64,000 bases of DNA from Otatea glauca. Taxonomy: Eukaryota > Streptophyta > Magnoliopsida > Poales > Poaceae. The position numbers and the translations under genes were made by a program. The notes under the pieces are model-generated. The model did not search any database. It was given only the letters and a program-made list of their open reading frames with translations, and was not told where the DNA came from. Positions 11,799 through 22,207 of this stretch are shown piece by piece (positions within the stretch are counted from its first letter, which is position 1; each line of letters starts with the position of its first letter). The stretch spans positions 39,804,104 to 39,868,103 of the forward strand of contig CM070725.1 in the NCBI GenBank assembly GCA_036346275.1, given 5' to 3'.

Positions 11799-12508
11799 TT
11801 TCTGGGCACTTTTGCGCATGTCGGCACTATCACTGTGTTATATTCGATACGACCGCTATGCGGCAGTACCGCTATTTGATGCGGTAGCCTTTTTCAAGAG
11901 AAACTCTTTTCGTGTGTTTTTCTTAAGACCGGCACTACCATCATTGTTCATGCAGTACTACTGGAGTTCAGTCGTACCGACCTTGCTAGGCGGTACTCTT
12001 TCTGGGCTAAATTGGCTTCGACACTAACGGACTCTTGATCGGCACTACTGGTATGCGGTAGTACCGCATTTTAGTTGGCGATAGTGCCGGATTTTCTGTT
12101 GTAATAGCTAGTATCGGTGCATTTAATGCACTGTTTCGACCGTTGGTTTGGGGTTTCTGGGCACTTTTGCGCATGTCGGCACTATCACTGTGTTATATTC
12201 GATACGACTGCTATGCGGCAGTACCGCTATTTGATGCGGTAGCCTTTTTCAAGAGAAACTCTTTTCGTGTGTTTTTCTTAAGACCGGCACTACCATCATT
12301 GTTCATGCAGTACTACTGGAGTTCAGTCGTACCGACCTTGCTAGGCGGTACTCTTTCTGGGCTAAATTGGCTTCGACACTAACGGACTCTTGATCGGCAC
12401 TACTGGTATGCGGTAGTACCGCATTTTAGTTGGCGATAGTGCCGGATTTTCTGTTGTAATAGCTAGTATCGGTGCATTTAATGCACTGTTTCGACCGTTG
12501 GTTTGGGG
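11799..12508 (+). repeat. 355 bp tandem duplication inside an LTR
   Basis: 11799-12153 and 12154-12508 are head-to-tail copies that look almost identical. The one difference I noticed is GACCGC against GACTGC (near 11850 and 12205). Each copy has several GGCACTA(C/T)-type words, part of the LTR's own repeated pattern. Both start at TTTCTGGGCACTTTTGCG and end in GTTGGTTTGGGG. Confidence 0.9.
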
Positions 12509-12589
12509 TCGGCACTACAACATTTTACATGTCGATAGTGCCAAAAATGCTGAATTTTCCCCCAACGGTTGGAATAGTGGGTGGGGGCT

Positions 12590-12600
12590 ATAAATACCCC
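12590..12600 (+). promoter_or_regulatory. TATA box of nested LTR
   Basis: TATAAATACCC lies about 80 bases downstream of the tandem duplication in the LTR at 11324-13288, at the position expected of an LTR promoter. The call rests on the motif and its position alone. Confidence 0.4.
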
Positions 12601-13544
12601 CACACCTGCAGCAAGGGCACCTCTTGGACATTGATTGCACATTAGTTGAGCCCTTGAGAGCTTTCACTCATCTTTTGAGCATTCAATTCACATTTTGAGT
12701 GAGATAGGTGCATTCATGTGTAGAATTCATTGTTGAGCCATTTAGACACTTTATCATTCTCAAGCAAGCGTCATCACTCTATTCTCTTAGAGGTTGTCGT
12801 CTCCTAGACGGCTTGGAGGCGTGAGAACCGGTGATCTCAAAGAAGCTTGTGAGGAGGCACGGTTGATTGTGAAGGTTGGAGCTCACCTACCCGGAGCGAA
12901 GAAGAGCTACCACTAGTGATCGAGGGAGGCTCAATTGCGTAAGGAGCTAGTTTGATTCATTCAAGCTTCCTCAACGTGGATTAAGGGAGACTAGCAAGTC
13001 TCCGAGACCACAGAAAAAATCATTGTGTTCATTTCTTATGGTTTGCTCACTTGTGTTCAATTGTGCAAATTTACTTTCTTAGTGTACTTAGTGCTTGCTC
13101 ATATATCTAGGATTGTATAATTTGTTTAAACATAGCTTGCTGGTGCACTTAGCGAAACCTAGGCGATTTAGGCTTTAATTGTTAAAACTCTTTATTCTAG
13201 TATTACTTGGTTATTTATTGCAATTAGAACCAAAGAATTTCAAAAACCTCCTATTAACCCCCTCTAGTCAGTTATCCTTGATCCTACACATGTCCATCAC
13301 CAATGCTTCATGCTTCAATTTCTTATCTTCTCAGTTTACAACCACTTCTTGGTCTTAATCATCTTTCGGCGTCCCTTGACCGTTCTGAACCTCAGCTCTC
13401 CTAACCTAGTCCCGGTCTCGCCTTCACCTCACTATGACCTAGCCCTAGAATCCTGCAACCAACACATACAAGAAAATCATCACATAGCAATGTCCAAAAT
13501 TATATCAAACGATCCCACCTTAGATCATATAGACTATGACCAAC

Positions 13545-13963
13545 CTTGGCGGTGACCACTCAAAGCCACACTTGGCTGTGACCTCTTAAGACCACTCTTA
13601 TAGAGGTCTAGACCACTCACTGAGAAGTCATGACCACTCCCAAGTGGTCACAACCACTTCAATAGAGGTCTAGACTACTCCCCAAGTGGTCACAGGGGTT
13701 CACAACTACTCCTAGAGAGGTTACGACTACTCATACAGTGGTCACAACCATTCCTAGGGAGGTCACAATGGCTCATGACCACTCCCTGAGAGGTCACAAT
13801 GGCCCAAAGAGAGATCACGACCACTCCCATTGATATCCTTGGAGGTCTAAACCCCTTTTAAAGTGGTCACAACCACTCCTAGAAGTCCTTGGAGGTCTAG
13901 ATCACTCTTACAGTGGTCACGACCACTCTAGGGAACGACCTCTCTAGGAGGAATGATCTCTCT
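13545..13963. repeat. GACCACTC minisatellite
   Basis: Irregular repeats alternate GGTCACGACCACTC and GAGGTCTAGACCACTC words, with self-complementary pieces (AGTGGTC/GACCACT). The array continues for about 60 bases after the inserted solo LTR (17167-17228), showing that the LTR landed inside it. Confidence 0.75.
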
Positions 13964-14664
13964 AGAGGTGTAATATCCCAAAAATTTGCTCAAATAATAT
14001 TTTATTGCTTAAATGTGCATTTATGATTTTCTGGAATTTATTTGGATTTTTCTGGATTTATTTGAATTAATTTCAAATTAAGAATATCGACCTTTTGTTC
14101 AAATCTATTTAAATTTGTGCAAAGTTAAAATAAAGTTTTGCCAAAAATATTTTATTTAAGTCCAGAATGTCTCAAAGTATTTTTGAGATTTTTCTGGGAT
14201 TTTTCCTGATTATTTATTTGCCTAAAAGTAATAAAAGGAATTTCTGTAATTATTTTAATTGATAAAACCAGAAAATCTCGTTTAAACAGTAATGGGCCGA
14301 GCCCATGAACTGTGCGTGCGTCGGCCCATGTGTGGAGGTGCGCATCGCCAGCCGTTGATCTTGCATCGGGCGGTCAGGAGCGATCGCGCGTAAAACCCAA
14401 ACCCTAGCGCTAGCAACCGGTAGATCAGGATCGGACGGTTAGGAGTAAGCCGTATCGGTTTAGGTAAGTGGAGATCGTGTTCGTTGGTTAGCTGCGGGCG
14501 GATTTGATCCAGCCACGTCGTCGGGAATCGCAGCCGTTCGTCCGCCATCGGATGTTTGTCGGCCGTCGTGTTCGCGTGGGACTCGGCCGCCGCCGCCGTA
14601 TCCGAGATGGACATCGCCGCCGCGTCGGTTGGGTTTCCTAGCGCTGTACGCGATCGTCGAGGGC

Positions 14665-14672
14665 TATTTAAA
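14665..14672 (+). promoter_or_regulatory. TATA box of solo LTR (copy 1)
   Basis: GGGCTATTTAAAGG sits downstream of a GC-rich stretch. Copy 2 has the same context on the minus strand (TATTTAAAGCC, 28512-28519) and copy 3 has a TATAAATA box (46120-46127, minus). Confidence 0.55.
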
Positions 14673-15540
14673 GGTGTCGCAGCCTCTCCGAGGTTCGTCT
14701 TGGTGTGCCGCAGCGTTTAGTTGGAACCGTTTAGCGAGAGCCATCTCAGAGCGCGCCCAGGAGCTCGTCGGAGCAGAGGACGCAGCCGCCGCGGGTTTTC
14801 TTCAAGAACACCGTCGTATCGTCTTCCTTCACCGCGTGTGAGGACCTTTTGAGATCACCGCAGCGGGCCGCGTCAAATCCAATTGAACCCGCGTCGAGAA
14901 GCTCACCGCATCGCCGGGTCTGCCATCTTCTTCCTCGCGTCCGGTGAGTGCCGCATCGCCGCGACATTGTTTCCGTGGGGATAGCTGTTAGCCGTCGGAT
15001 TTCATCGCGTGGCCCAGATCACGCCGGGCGCGGGACCAATCGCAAGAGGACGCGTGGCGGTGTTGGGTTCGAAGCGCCGTGCGCCGAATCTACGGTGGAT
15101 GGGTGCCGCGCTGTGGACCGGACGTATAGACCGAGCCACGTGGAGGACTTTGGTTGTGCCGCGTGTTGCAATGACGTCATCGCTTGCGTCAGGTGGTCCA
15201 CGGGAACAGTACCCCAGTCCACGGTGAACTCGGGATTTCATGGACTCAGTTTATGCGTCGGGAGCACGCGTCAGCTTTTGATTGGTGCACGTGTCGCCGT
15301 GGAGTAATTAGGAGTTTTCAGTATAAAAAGAACTCTGGAAAATTGGATTTTCTAATTTCTGTATTTTCAGAATTATTCCAAACTTCAAAAGGCTATATCT
15401 TTTGCATCTTAACTCGGAATTGAGTGATTAAAATTTCTAAAAAAATTTAAAATTGAGATCTATTTAATGGTGAATTTTATTTGATTTTTGGAGTTCAATT
15501 GATTTCTATTTTGGTATTTATTTACTTTTCTCCTTCGGTA

Positions 15541-15631
15541 CGCGTAGACGTTGAATTGTGCAACGCTTCGGAGGAAGATCCAACAACTCAAGAGCAAGCT
15601 CCAGAGCAAGATCAGAACCTATTCCAAGGCA
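15541..15631 (+). other. Conserved short open segment with donor-like end (LTR copy 1)
   Basis: An acidic, Gln-rich frame (RVDVELCNASEEDPTTQEQ and on) starts at CGCGTAGAC (15542) and ends at CCAAG/GCAAGT. The matching places in copies 2 and 3 (minus strand, 27694-27767 and about 43570-43650) also start CGYGTAGA in the same frame and end at a GTAAGT or GTAAGC donor-like site. The amino acids differ but the frame and the end are kept. It might be an upstream exon of the element's transcript. Confidence 0.4.
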
Positions 15632-16450
15632 AGTTATGCTTTGATCATGTTAAACCCATGTTTATAAAATTGCTATATTTGTTTTACCCTATTGCATATT
15701 ATTTCAAGTATACAATTGTTTCAAATTAAATTGGGATTTAGCTCAGATTGATCTATACCCTACCTTGTCATTGTATGCCATGATCTATTGTCACCCTAGA
15801 TTGGTTCACTATAGTTGGTTAGTAATGATAATCAACATGGGATGGTTAGACCGTATTAGTTGCTTAGTCATGCTACGTCATCACATGTCTCTGAATCGTT
15901 GATAATTAATCTTGACTAATGGAATATGGAACAATGTTATGAACTTGTGTGTCATGTGGGATCACATAATGAGATTGAGTTGTTGTGGCGAGTCATGTCA
16001 CGCAATGATGTTGAATTGTTGATGGCACGTGGTGCTTGGTAATCAACTTGGGTGATAATCACTTAGATTGGGGCAAGTGACATGGGGCGAGTATGCCAAG
16101 GTGGGCCCAATGGGCAGAGGGTATGTGGATGTCTTGCCTTGATCACTCTAAGGACTTAACCTTGCAAGCCTTTGACCTGAGTCAATCATGCAACCACATG
16201 TCTGGTATGGGCCAGCCTAGCTGAGTAATTTGCAATGTCTTAATTTTGGTACTATCTTGGTCGGTGTGAGTTCCCGAGTTATGGAGTAATTCACATGGCG
16301 CAAGAGGGGGGCCCTGGATGTGGTAACCAGTCCCACCAGCGTTGAAACCTTAGCGGGTAGTATCGGGTTAAGCCAGCGCATTGTAAAGGCTTTGTTATAA
16401 TCACTCGCCTTGGTGGTGTTTGGTTGTATCACGTGGGTAAAGTGCATAAC

Positions 16451-16479
16451 CTCTGCAGAGTGTGAAACTATTCGGATAG
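16451..16479 (+). promoter_or_regulatory. Paired palindromes (LTR copy 1)
   Basis: CTCTGCAGAG (16451-16460), a 7-base spacer, then CTATTCGGATAG (16468-16479), which is self-complementary apart from one T-G pair. The same arrangement with other centre bases occurs in copies 2 and 3. It lies about 1.8 kb downstream of the TATA box, so it would be in the transcript. Confidence 0.55.
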
Positions 16480-17166
16480 CCGTGCTCGCGGTATTGAGCA
16501 ATGCTCGGGAATTACAGTTAAGGGTTAGCTTAATTAAATGGACAATTTGGTTGGGATGGCAGGATTGCCATATGGAAGATGGAATTTGATTTAGGATTGA
16601 AAAACTTGGTTTACTTGAGAAATGCTGAATCTATCTATTATTGTTAATTGTTTTAGAGTCTTTGCAATCTATTTATTGTATTTGTTCGTAAATGCTGCTT
16701 TGTTGCAAAATAGCCATGAGAGCCTATCCTTTGGAATAAGCCTTGCATATAGCTATGTTAGAATTGCATTCTGTGCACAACTTGTTGAGTGCTTTAAGTA
16801 CTCACCCTTGCCAACAACAACATCACCAGTTGAAGAGTCTACATCAATGCTGGAGGAAAGATTCCAGGAGGAGACGAATGTTTAGGGCGCAAGCCTTGTC
16901 AGTTGCCTGTGGTATACTGAGGGGTTGTCTACGTTTTCAATCCGCTGCAGTTTAATATGTTATTCAGCCTTGCGAGGCATAGTCATGTAAGTTGACCATG
17001 AGGTCATATAACTAGTAGTATATAATATATGATGTCTTTTATAATATTTCCGCTGTGTATGATTGTGATATTTACTGATGTTGAGCCTGTGTGCACTAGC
17101 GTGATCCTGGACTAGTGCAGTATACACAGAGGGTCCGAGTTTGCATATTCGGATCCCGACAAGAGG

Positions 17167-17842
17167 GTACAAAGACCACACCACTCTAGGGACAACCTCC
17201 CTAGTGGTCACAAAGTCCACGACCACTCAAACCAAATTGCTCAAAGCTAAAGCAAGCTCAAATCAAACTCAAACCTGAGCACCAAAGGCTCAAAACACAG
17301 TCAATTACTCATCACAAACATGGATAGACTACCACATGGTCTCTCAGTCTCCAAATCGATTTAGATATTATGAGATACATACGAGTGTGTACGATATTAA
17401 GAATGAAGTAGATGAAACTCATAGAGAAGGATTTGGTGAAGCTGGCCTCATATTCCTTAAGAACAACCTCAAAAAAGTACAAAGTATTCTTGCTCTCTCA
17501 CAACTCTCTCAAATATTTTAGGGCCCTTAAATCCTTGCATTATGTAAGAATCTAGTACTAAAGAATTTTTGTTGTTGGCTTGGATTTATGTCCACGCCTC
17601 ATATCTTTATATAACTCTCCTAGTCATACTTTAAAGTGAAATGGGAATACTAATCCAACTAAAATTCATTTAGAAATCTTTGTAGCACACCTCCCCAAAC
17701 ACTAACAAGTTAGATACCAGTGTCAATAGTTAGGATATCAGGGCCCTATCCCTCTCCGTCAGTCTGTCCAGATCACCCATGGAGAGGTTTGCCTCTTGCC
17801 TACTCCCGATAGGTATTATCCTCGTGGGTTGCAACCCTTATG
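17167..17842. other. Flank of solo LTR, repeat remains
   Basis: The end of the GACCACTC array (to about 17228) is followed by sequence assigned with low confidence to the old reverse LTR. I see no gene. Confidence 0.3.
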
Positions 17843-18740
17843 AGGGTGTGTTTGGTATGCATAATTTCATATTCCCCTGTAATTTAATATTCTCCTCAAT
17901 CTAATTTAATGGTAACCACATTATTAGTATTATAAGATTCTAACGTTTGGTTTGTTTGAATGAAACAACAAAATGGCTTTTGTAGTAATTTAAACATTTC
18001 ATAACTTGAGCCAACAAGTCTACAAATTTAAATTACATGATTTAAAATTTCAAACCTTGAATGCTAACATTAATAAATTTTAAATTAGAACAAAAATTTT
18101 TAATTTTACAATTTAAATTCTGATAAGTTAAAATTGCAACATTCAAAATCTCCCTTTGCATGATACAAAACTTCAAATTTTGGATTTTAAAATTTTAAAA
18201 TTTGACTATTGGAATTTAAATTGTTAGAATTTAAAAATCTAAAATTCAAAAATTGAAACTTATAAATTAAATTTATAAAATTTAAATTCTTGGAACTAGA
18301 ATTTTTTAAATTCAAAATTTTAAATTGTAAGATTCAAAATAAAAAATGGAATTTTGAAATTGAAATGTGAAAATTTGATTTTTGAATTTAATATTCCAAA
18401 ATTTAGAAGATTTAAATTTTGATATTTTGGTTTGTAAATTCATATTTTGAAAAAAGTTTTAAAATTTGGATTTTGAATTCTTGATGTTCAAAATTTGACC
18501 ATCACAAATTAAAGCAAATGATAAAGGCTCATTAGCAAATATTTATTTGCCTTGGTAATCTAAGATACACATAATGTTTCTACGAGAAACAGATTCTTGC
18601 AAATGATGGTAATCTGGTTCATTGGTAATCCTAAATTCCTTGGTTAGAGTACTAGTTGTTTTACCAAACAAGGTAATCTAGTAGGATTACTCAAGGATTT
18701 TCATAAATCCTTCGAGGATTCTGCCAACCAAACGCACCCT
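17843..18740. mobile_element. AT-rich MITE-like element
   Basis: The ends AGGGTGTGTTTGGT and, inverted, AGGGTGCGTTTGGT match at 13 of 14 positions. The 0.9 kb interior is very AT-rich with many AAATTTTAAAATT-type words and no coding frame. Flanking bases show no clean duplication, so the superfamily is open. Confidence 0.6.
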
Positions 18741-19195
18741 AAGAGGAATTGTCATACCTATTAACATTTCATCTAATAAGTTCTCTGTAATAACCTACCA
18801 GAGTCTCTTTTATTCGCAAGCCTTCGCCCTTTCTCCATGTCCGTCCTCTCCAAGCAGATCCCATCTTAGCCTACTTCCTTCCCTCGGCTCCAGTGACCTT
18901 GGTGATGACGTGTAGGAAGGGGGGATCCACCTCCTTCTTCTGCTGGTTGTAATAGTATTTTCCCTTTTCTTCTTCTCGATTTTCCTCCGTGTGAACTTTC
19001 CTGTTATGGTATTTGTTTTGCACTGGATGAATTGAGCTAGACAGCGAGTCCCCGAGGTCCTATTATTGGTTGCCTCCAAATGACCAAAACAAGGTGTCAC
19101 TCTCACCGTTGTGAACTCCGGCCAAATAGGGGAGATTTCTTTAGGAATTTTGAGATTCCTAACAATTCAAATCTCAATCCCCCTATTCAAACAGG
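18741..19195. other. Intergenic with a small hairpin
   Basis: I see no gene. The part at about 19115-19195 (AAATAGGGGAGATTT facing AAATCTCAATCCCCCTATT) folds on itself and ends in CAAACAGGCTCTTA, like a small Tourist-type MITE. The hAT element at 19204 landed at its edge. Confidence 0.4.
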
Positions 19196-19203
19196 CTCTT
19201 AAG

Positions 19204-21326
19204 TAGGGATGAAAACGGTATGGAAACTGCTCGACCGTTCCGAAGAAAAACGGAAACAGAAGCATTTTTTTGGAAACAGAAACGGAAAGTGTCGGTACGG
19301 AAACGAAAACGGAATTTTTTTTTGGAAAAGAAAACGAGAGAGTCAGTTCCGACGAAAACAGAAACGGAACGGAAATTCCGTGTAATCCTATTCGAAAATT
19401 CTGATAAGACTAAAGCACAACCAGACCCAAGCGAAAGCAGCAAGCACCAAACCCTAGCGCTCTCAGTCTCAAGCTCTGAGACCTCCCGACTCTCTCGATC
19501 CTAGCCTCCCGAGTTGGCGCCTCGGTGAAGTTGCCCCCACCCCAGGCCGCAGCGGCGCCGCCCCTGACCGGAGTCCCTCCACCGCATCGCCCCCCAACCA
19601 TCCCCCCACCGCTCTGTCCGCTACCCGCAGGCCGCAGCAGCTCTGCCCTCCACCGCGTCGCCCTCAACCGGCGGCTCCCATCGCGCCGCCACCCTCGTCC
19701 TCCGGTCCCCCACGGCCCCCCTTGCTCGCAGTCGCAGCAGCTCGCCTCCCATCTGCCGCTCGCCGACCGACGGCTCCCACCGCGCCGCCACCTCCCTCAT
19801 CCTTCAGTCCCCCCTCCGATCATAACTATAGTTCATTTTGGCATGTATGATTGTTTGTTTATTGGAAACTTGTTATACAAACTTAGTTTATTTCTTTACC
19901 AACTTGTGCTTATTACCTAGGCTAGGCCCTCTGCCATTTAACATGTTTGAACAAAAGTGACGGAGCTGGTTCAATGCCTCAATATTTTCACTCATTTGCC
20001 GATTGTTATGGCTAACCTATCTCTACCCAACCACTCCACCAAATCTAGCTTCAAAGTACTTATTTATCTATGATTTGCCAGGTCTTGTTTCCCCTGAGAG
20101 ATCAACACCCAAAGTGAAACTTTAAAAGAGAGACAGAAATGAAGGTTCGAAATATTTACTTACCTTCCTATAACCATGAGTTATTGTTCTTATAGCTGTT
20201 GCTGAAATGTCCTTTCCAATAAGGAAGCAAAAAGGTGGCTCTTCTGGGTCTGGATATGGTTTTCTTGTGCCCCTTAAACTTTCATATGATTTAGTAAAAT
20301 TCATTAGCACTGGTGGGACTATGTTATCACGATCTAATGTTGTGAAGAAGATGTGAGACTATATAAAAGAGAATAGCTTGTAGGTAAACATTCCTTCCAT
20401 GGATATCAATTTGAAATGCTTAGTGCTTTAGCTACTGATTGATAGAATGGCATCTATAGTTGTGCATGCAGGAAAATTTGTCGCGTGTCTTAAGGCTTAT
20501 TTCCATGTCTGAATGTGCATATGATCTGACCTACTGTGTTTGTATTGTACATTTGTACCCATGTGTTGTGTAGTTATAATTGTCTTGTGGTTTTTATTTG
20601 GAGTTACAATCATATGGATCATTTACGAGTACCATATTGATTCTACTGTATTCTTCTTCACATGGCAATGCTTACAGTTTACAAGCTACCTCAGCCGACG
20701 TCCAAGTCTACGTGACAATCTGAGATATATACTGCCATGAGCTTTTACTTGTCTTTTCAAATGGCCAAATCATTAGGGTGTTGAAGTACTGTCACCATTT
20801 CACAGTAACTAGTTGCCAGAATTAACCTGCCTCAAGAAAATACACTTTCAATCAATAGCTTTTCTAGCCAAATCATTATTATGTTTATGTAGTTTCATAC
20901 ATATTTTCATCGCCTTATTCAATCAATTACAAAAGCCCTAGAATAAAAACTTTTATTGGTTAATTATTTTGAGAAAATGAAGGCATTAATTAAGATGGAC
21001 CAATTTGGGCCTGAAATTTTCCATAAAGAAAACTCAGGCATCTAGAACGTGTTCATTAGGTTGATGTGTTCGTACACAAGGACCAAACATCATCCAAAGT
21101 TGGTACATTTGGATATATCATATACTATGTTCTTGTGAAATTTTTCGCTTTTATTTTCGTATCTGCTCCGTTTCGTGCCGCATTCGTTTCCGTCACTTTC
21201 CGTTTTCGTATCCGTTTTCGGGGTTTTCGATTTCGTTTCCGTTACCGAAAAAAAATGTGGAAACGGAAACAAAAACGAAAACGAAACGACCATTTACCGA
21301 CCGTTTCCGTTTCGTTTTCATCCCTA
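19204..21326. mobile_element. Non-autonomous hAT element, 2123 bp, TSD CTCTTAAG
   Basis: Both ends read TAGGGATGAAAACG inwards, followed by further ACGG-rich subterminal words. A perfect 8 bp duplication CTCTTAAG flanks it (19196-19203 and 21327-21334), diagnostic of hAT transposition. No hAT transposase frame is visible. The interior has a CCG/CCTCCACCGC-rich stretch (about 19505-19820) that resembles the 5' part of a host gene, then AT-rich sequence. The ends and duplication are undamaged, so the insertion looks fairly recent. Confidence 0.85.
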
Positions 21327-21334
21327 CTCTTAAG

Positions 21335-21930
21335 TGTAGTTCTGAGGCTGTGAAGGAGGTTATGCATCACCAAATTGCTTAAGGTCCTAACCGGCGTTAG
21401 GCGTTCTTGCTTTTCTCTGACATATCTCACTATATCCACAGATCTAAGGTTCTGTTTCGAACACTAGAATTTTTTCTGATTCATATGGAAATTAAACTGT
21501 AATATAAAATCTTTGTAAAATTCCAATAAAATTCCTTCGTTACAAATGAAGACTAAGATGTGGCCAAAGACACCTTGAACCTCTGGCTCCACGGGAGCAG
21601 AAGAGACCCCTCAATGGCATTCTGCTTGCCGTAGAGCGCCGCCACTGTGCCGTGTCGGTGCACCTACGGCGGAGTCGCCGAGCGACTTGCAACCTGCTGC
21701 AACTTCATCTTCTCCGCAAGTCCTTTCTCCAGAGATCTTCGAGGTACTGTTTTTAACTTTTAGTTTTAACAGGGTTCTTTCTGTAAAAGGTCCCGAGTTT
21801 CTTTTTTGGTTGTTTGACGTTAACAGTGGGCTGGGCGCAACTAAACCCCGAAAAAGGAGTAAAATAAACCACACCGGCGACTGTGTCTTTTAACGCCGAA
21901 TCCTAATCCACCATTAATGCCCTCAGCTCG
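21335..21930. other. BRX upstream region
   Basis: The sequence between the hAT element and BRX. The part at about 21450-21560 is AT-rich and repeat-like. The last 200 bases become CT-rich and should hold the BRX promoter and leader start. I see no clear TATA box. Confidence 0.35.
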
Positions 21931-22054
21931 GGCTCGAATTTATCTTAGGGGAGGAGAGGGAGTACGCACGACCTTCCGCTCGTAAAACCAGGCCGTCCTT
22001 CTCCTCCTCTCCGTCTCAGGATCCGAGGAACGTGCACACGCAGAGGCGGCGGCA

Positions 22055-22207
22055 ATGCTCACGTGCATCGCGTGCTCCAAGCAGCTCGCTAGCGGCACGC
22101 CGCAGCTGCACGAGCCGCCCGAGGACGACGACGCCGTCGTCGCCGGAGGCGCCAGCGGCTCGGCCACGCCCAGCACGAGGCAGGCCATCAAGGCGCTCAC
22201 CGCCCAG
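22055..22207 (+). CDS. BRX-like: BRX exon 1
   Basis: 51 whole codons, from the conserved MLTCIACSKQL start to ..IKALTAQ, with donor CAG/GTGGGT. The middle is acidic and Ala-rich (EDDDAVVAGGASG). Confidence 0.92.

Larger units (their letters stand above)
11324..13288 (+). mobile_element. Nested solo LTR, copia SIRE/Opie-like
   Basis: The stretch begins with GTTGAAGCGTCTAGGCCC and ends with CCCCCTCTAGTCAGTTATCC then TTGATCCTACA, both common at ends of SIRE/Opie-type LTRs in grasses. It includes a TATAAATACCCCC box at 12590-12602 with GC-rich sequence around it, a likely LTR promoter. No gag or pol follows, so it is probably a solo LTR. I did not find a clear 5 bp target duplication. Confidence 0.5.
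13969..17161 (+). mobile_element. Solo LTR, 3193 bp, TSD AGAGG
   Basis: The unit starts TGTAATATCCC and ends ATTCGGATCCCGACA, so it has the TG..CA ends of an LTR. It is flanked by a perfect 5 bp duplication AGAGG (13964-13968 and 17162-17166). It contains no gag or pol, which fits a solo LTR left by recombination. A TATTTAAA box lies at 14665, a short open segment ends in a splice-donor-like site near 15630, and paired palindromes sit at 16451-16479. Related units lie at 26180-29003 and 41976-47322, and a fragment at 1-830. The large size suggests a Ty3/gypsy family; the exact family is not recognised. Confidence 0.85.
10330..17760 (-). mobile_element. Old reverse-oriented copia-type LTR region, host of two nested LTRs
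   Basis: The left part, read on the minus strand, ends with the TATTCACCCTCTCTAGTCGA word near 10352-10371. That is the typical 3' end style of SIRE/Opie-like grass copia LTRs and is also seen, in the other orientation, near 13250. Matching words flank the nested insert: TTCTGGACCT...CCTAGTCCCGGTTC near 11270-11306 and TTCTGAACCT...CCTAGTCCCGGTCTC near 13383-13420. A GACCACTC minisatellite lies before and after the solo LTR at 13969-17161. The outer limits are uncertain. Confidence 0.4.

Noticed and set aside
14282..15307. Several 70-120 residue frames
   Set aside because: Within the solo LTR; GC-rich shadow frames on both strands with no conserved counterpart in copy 2.
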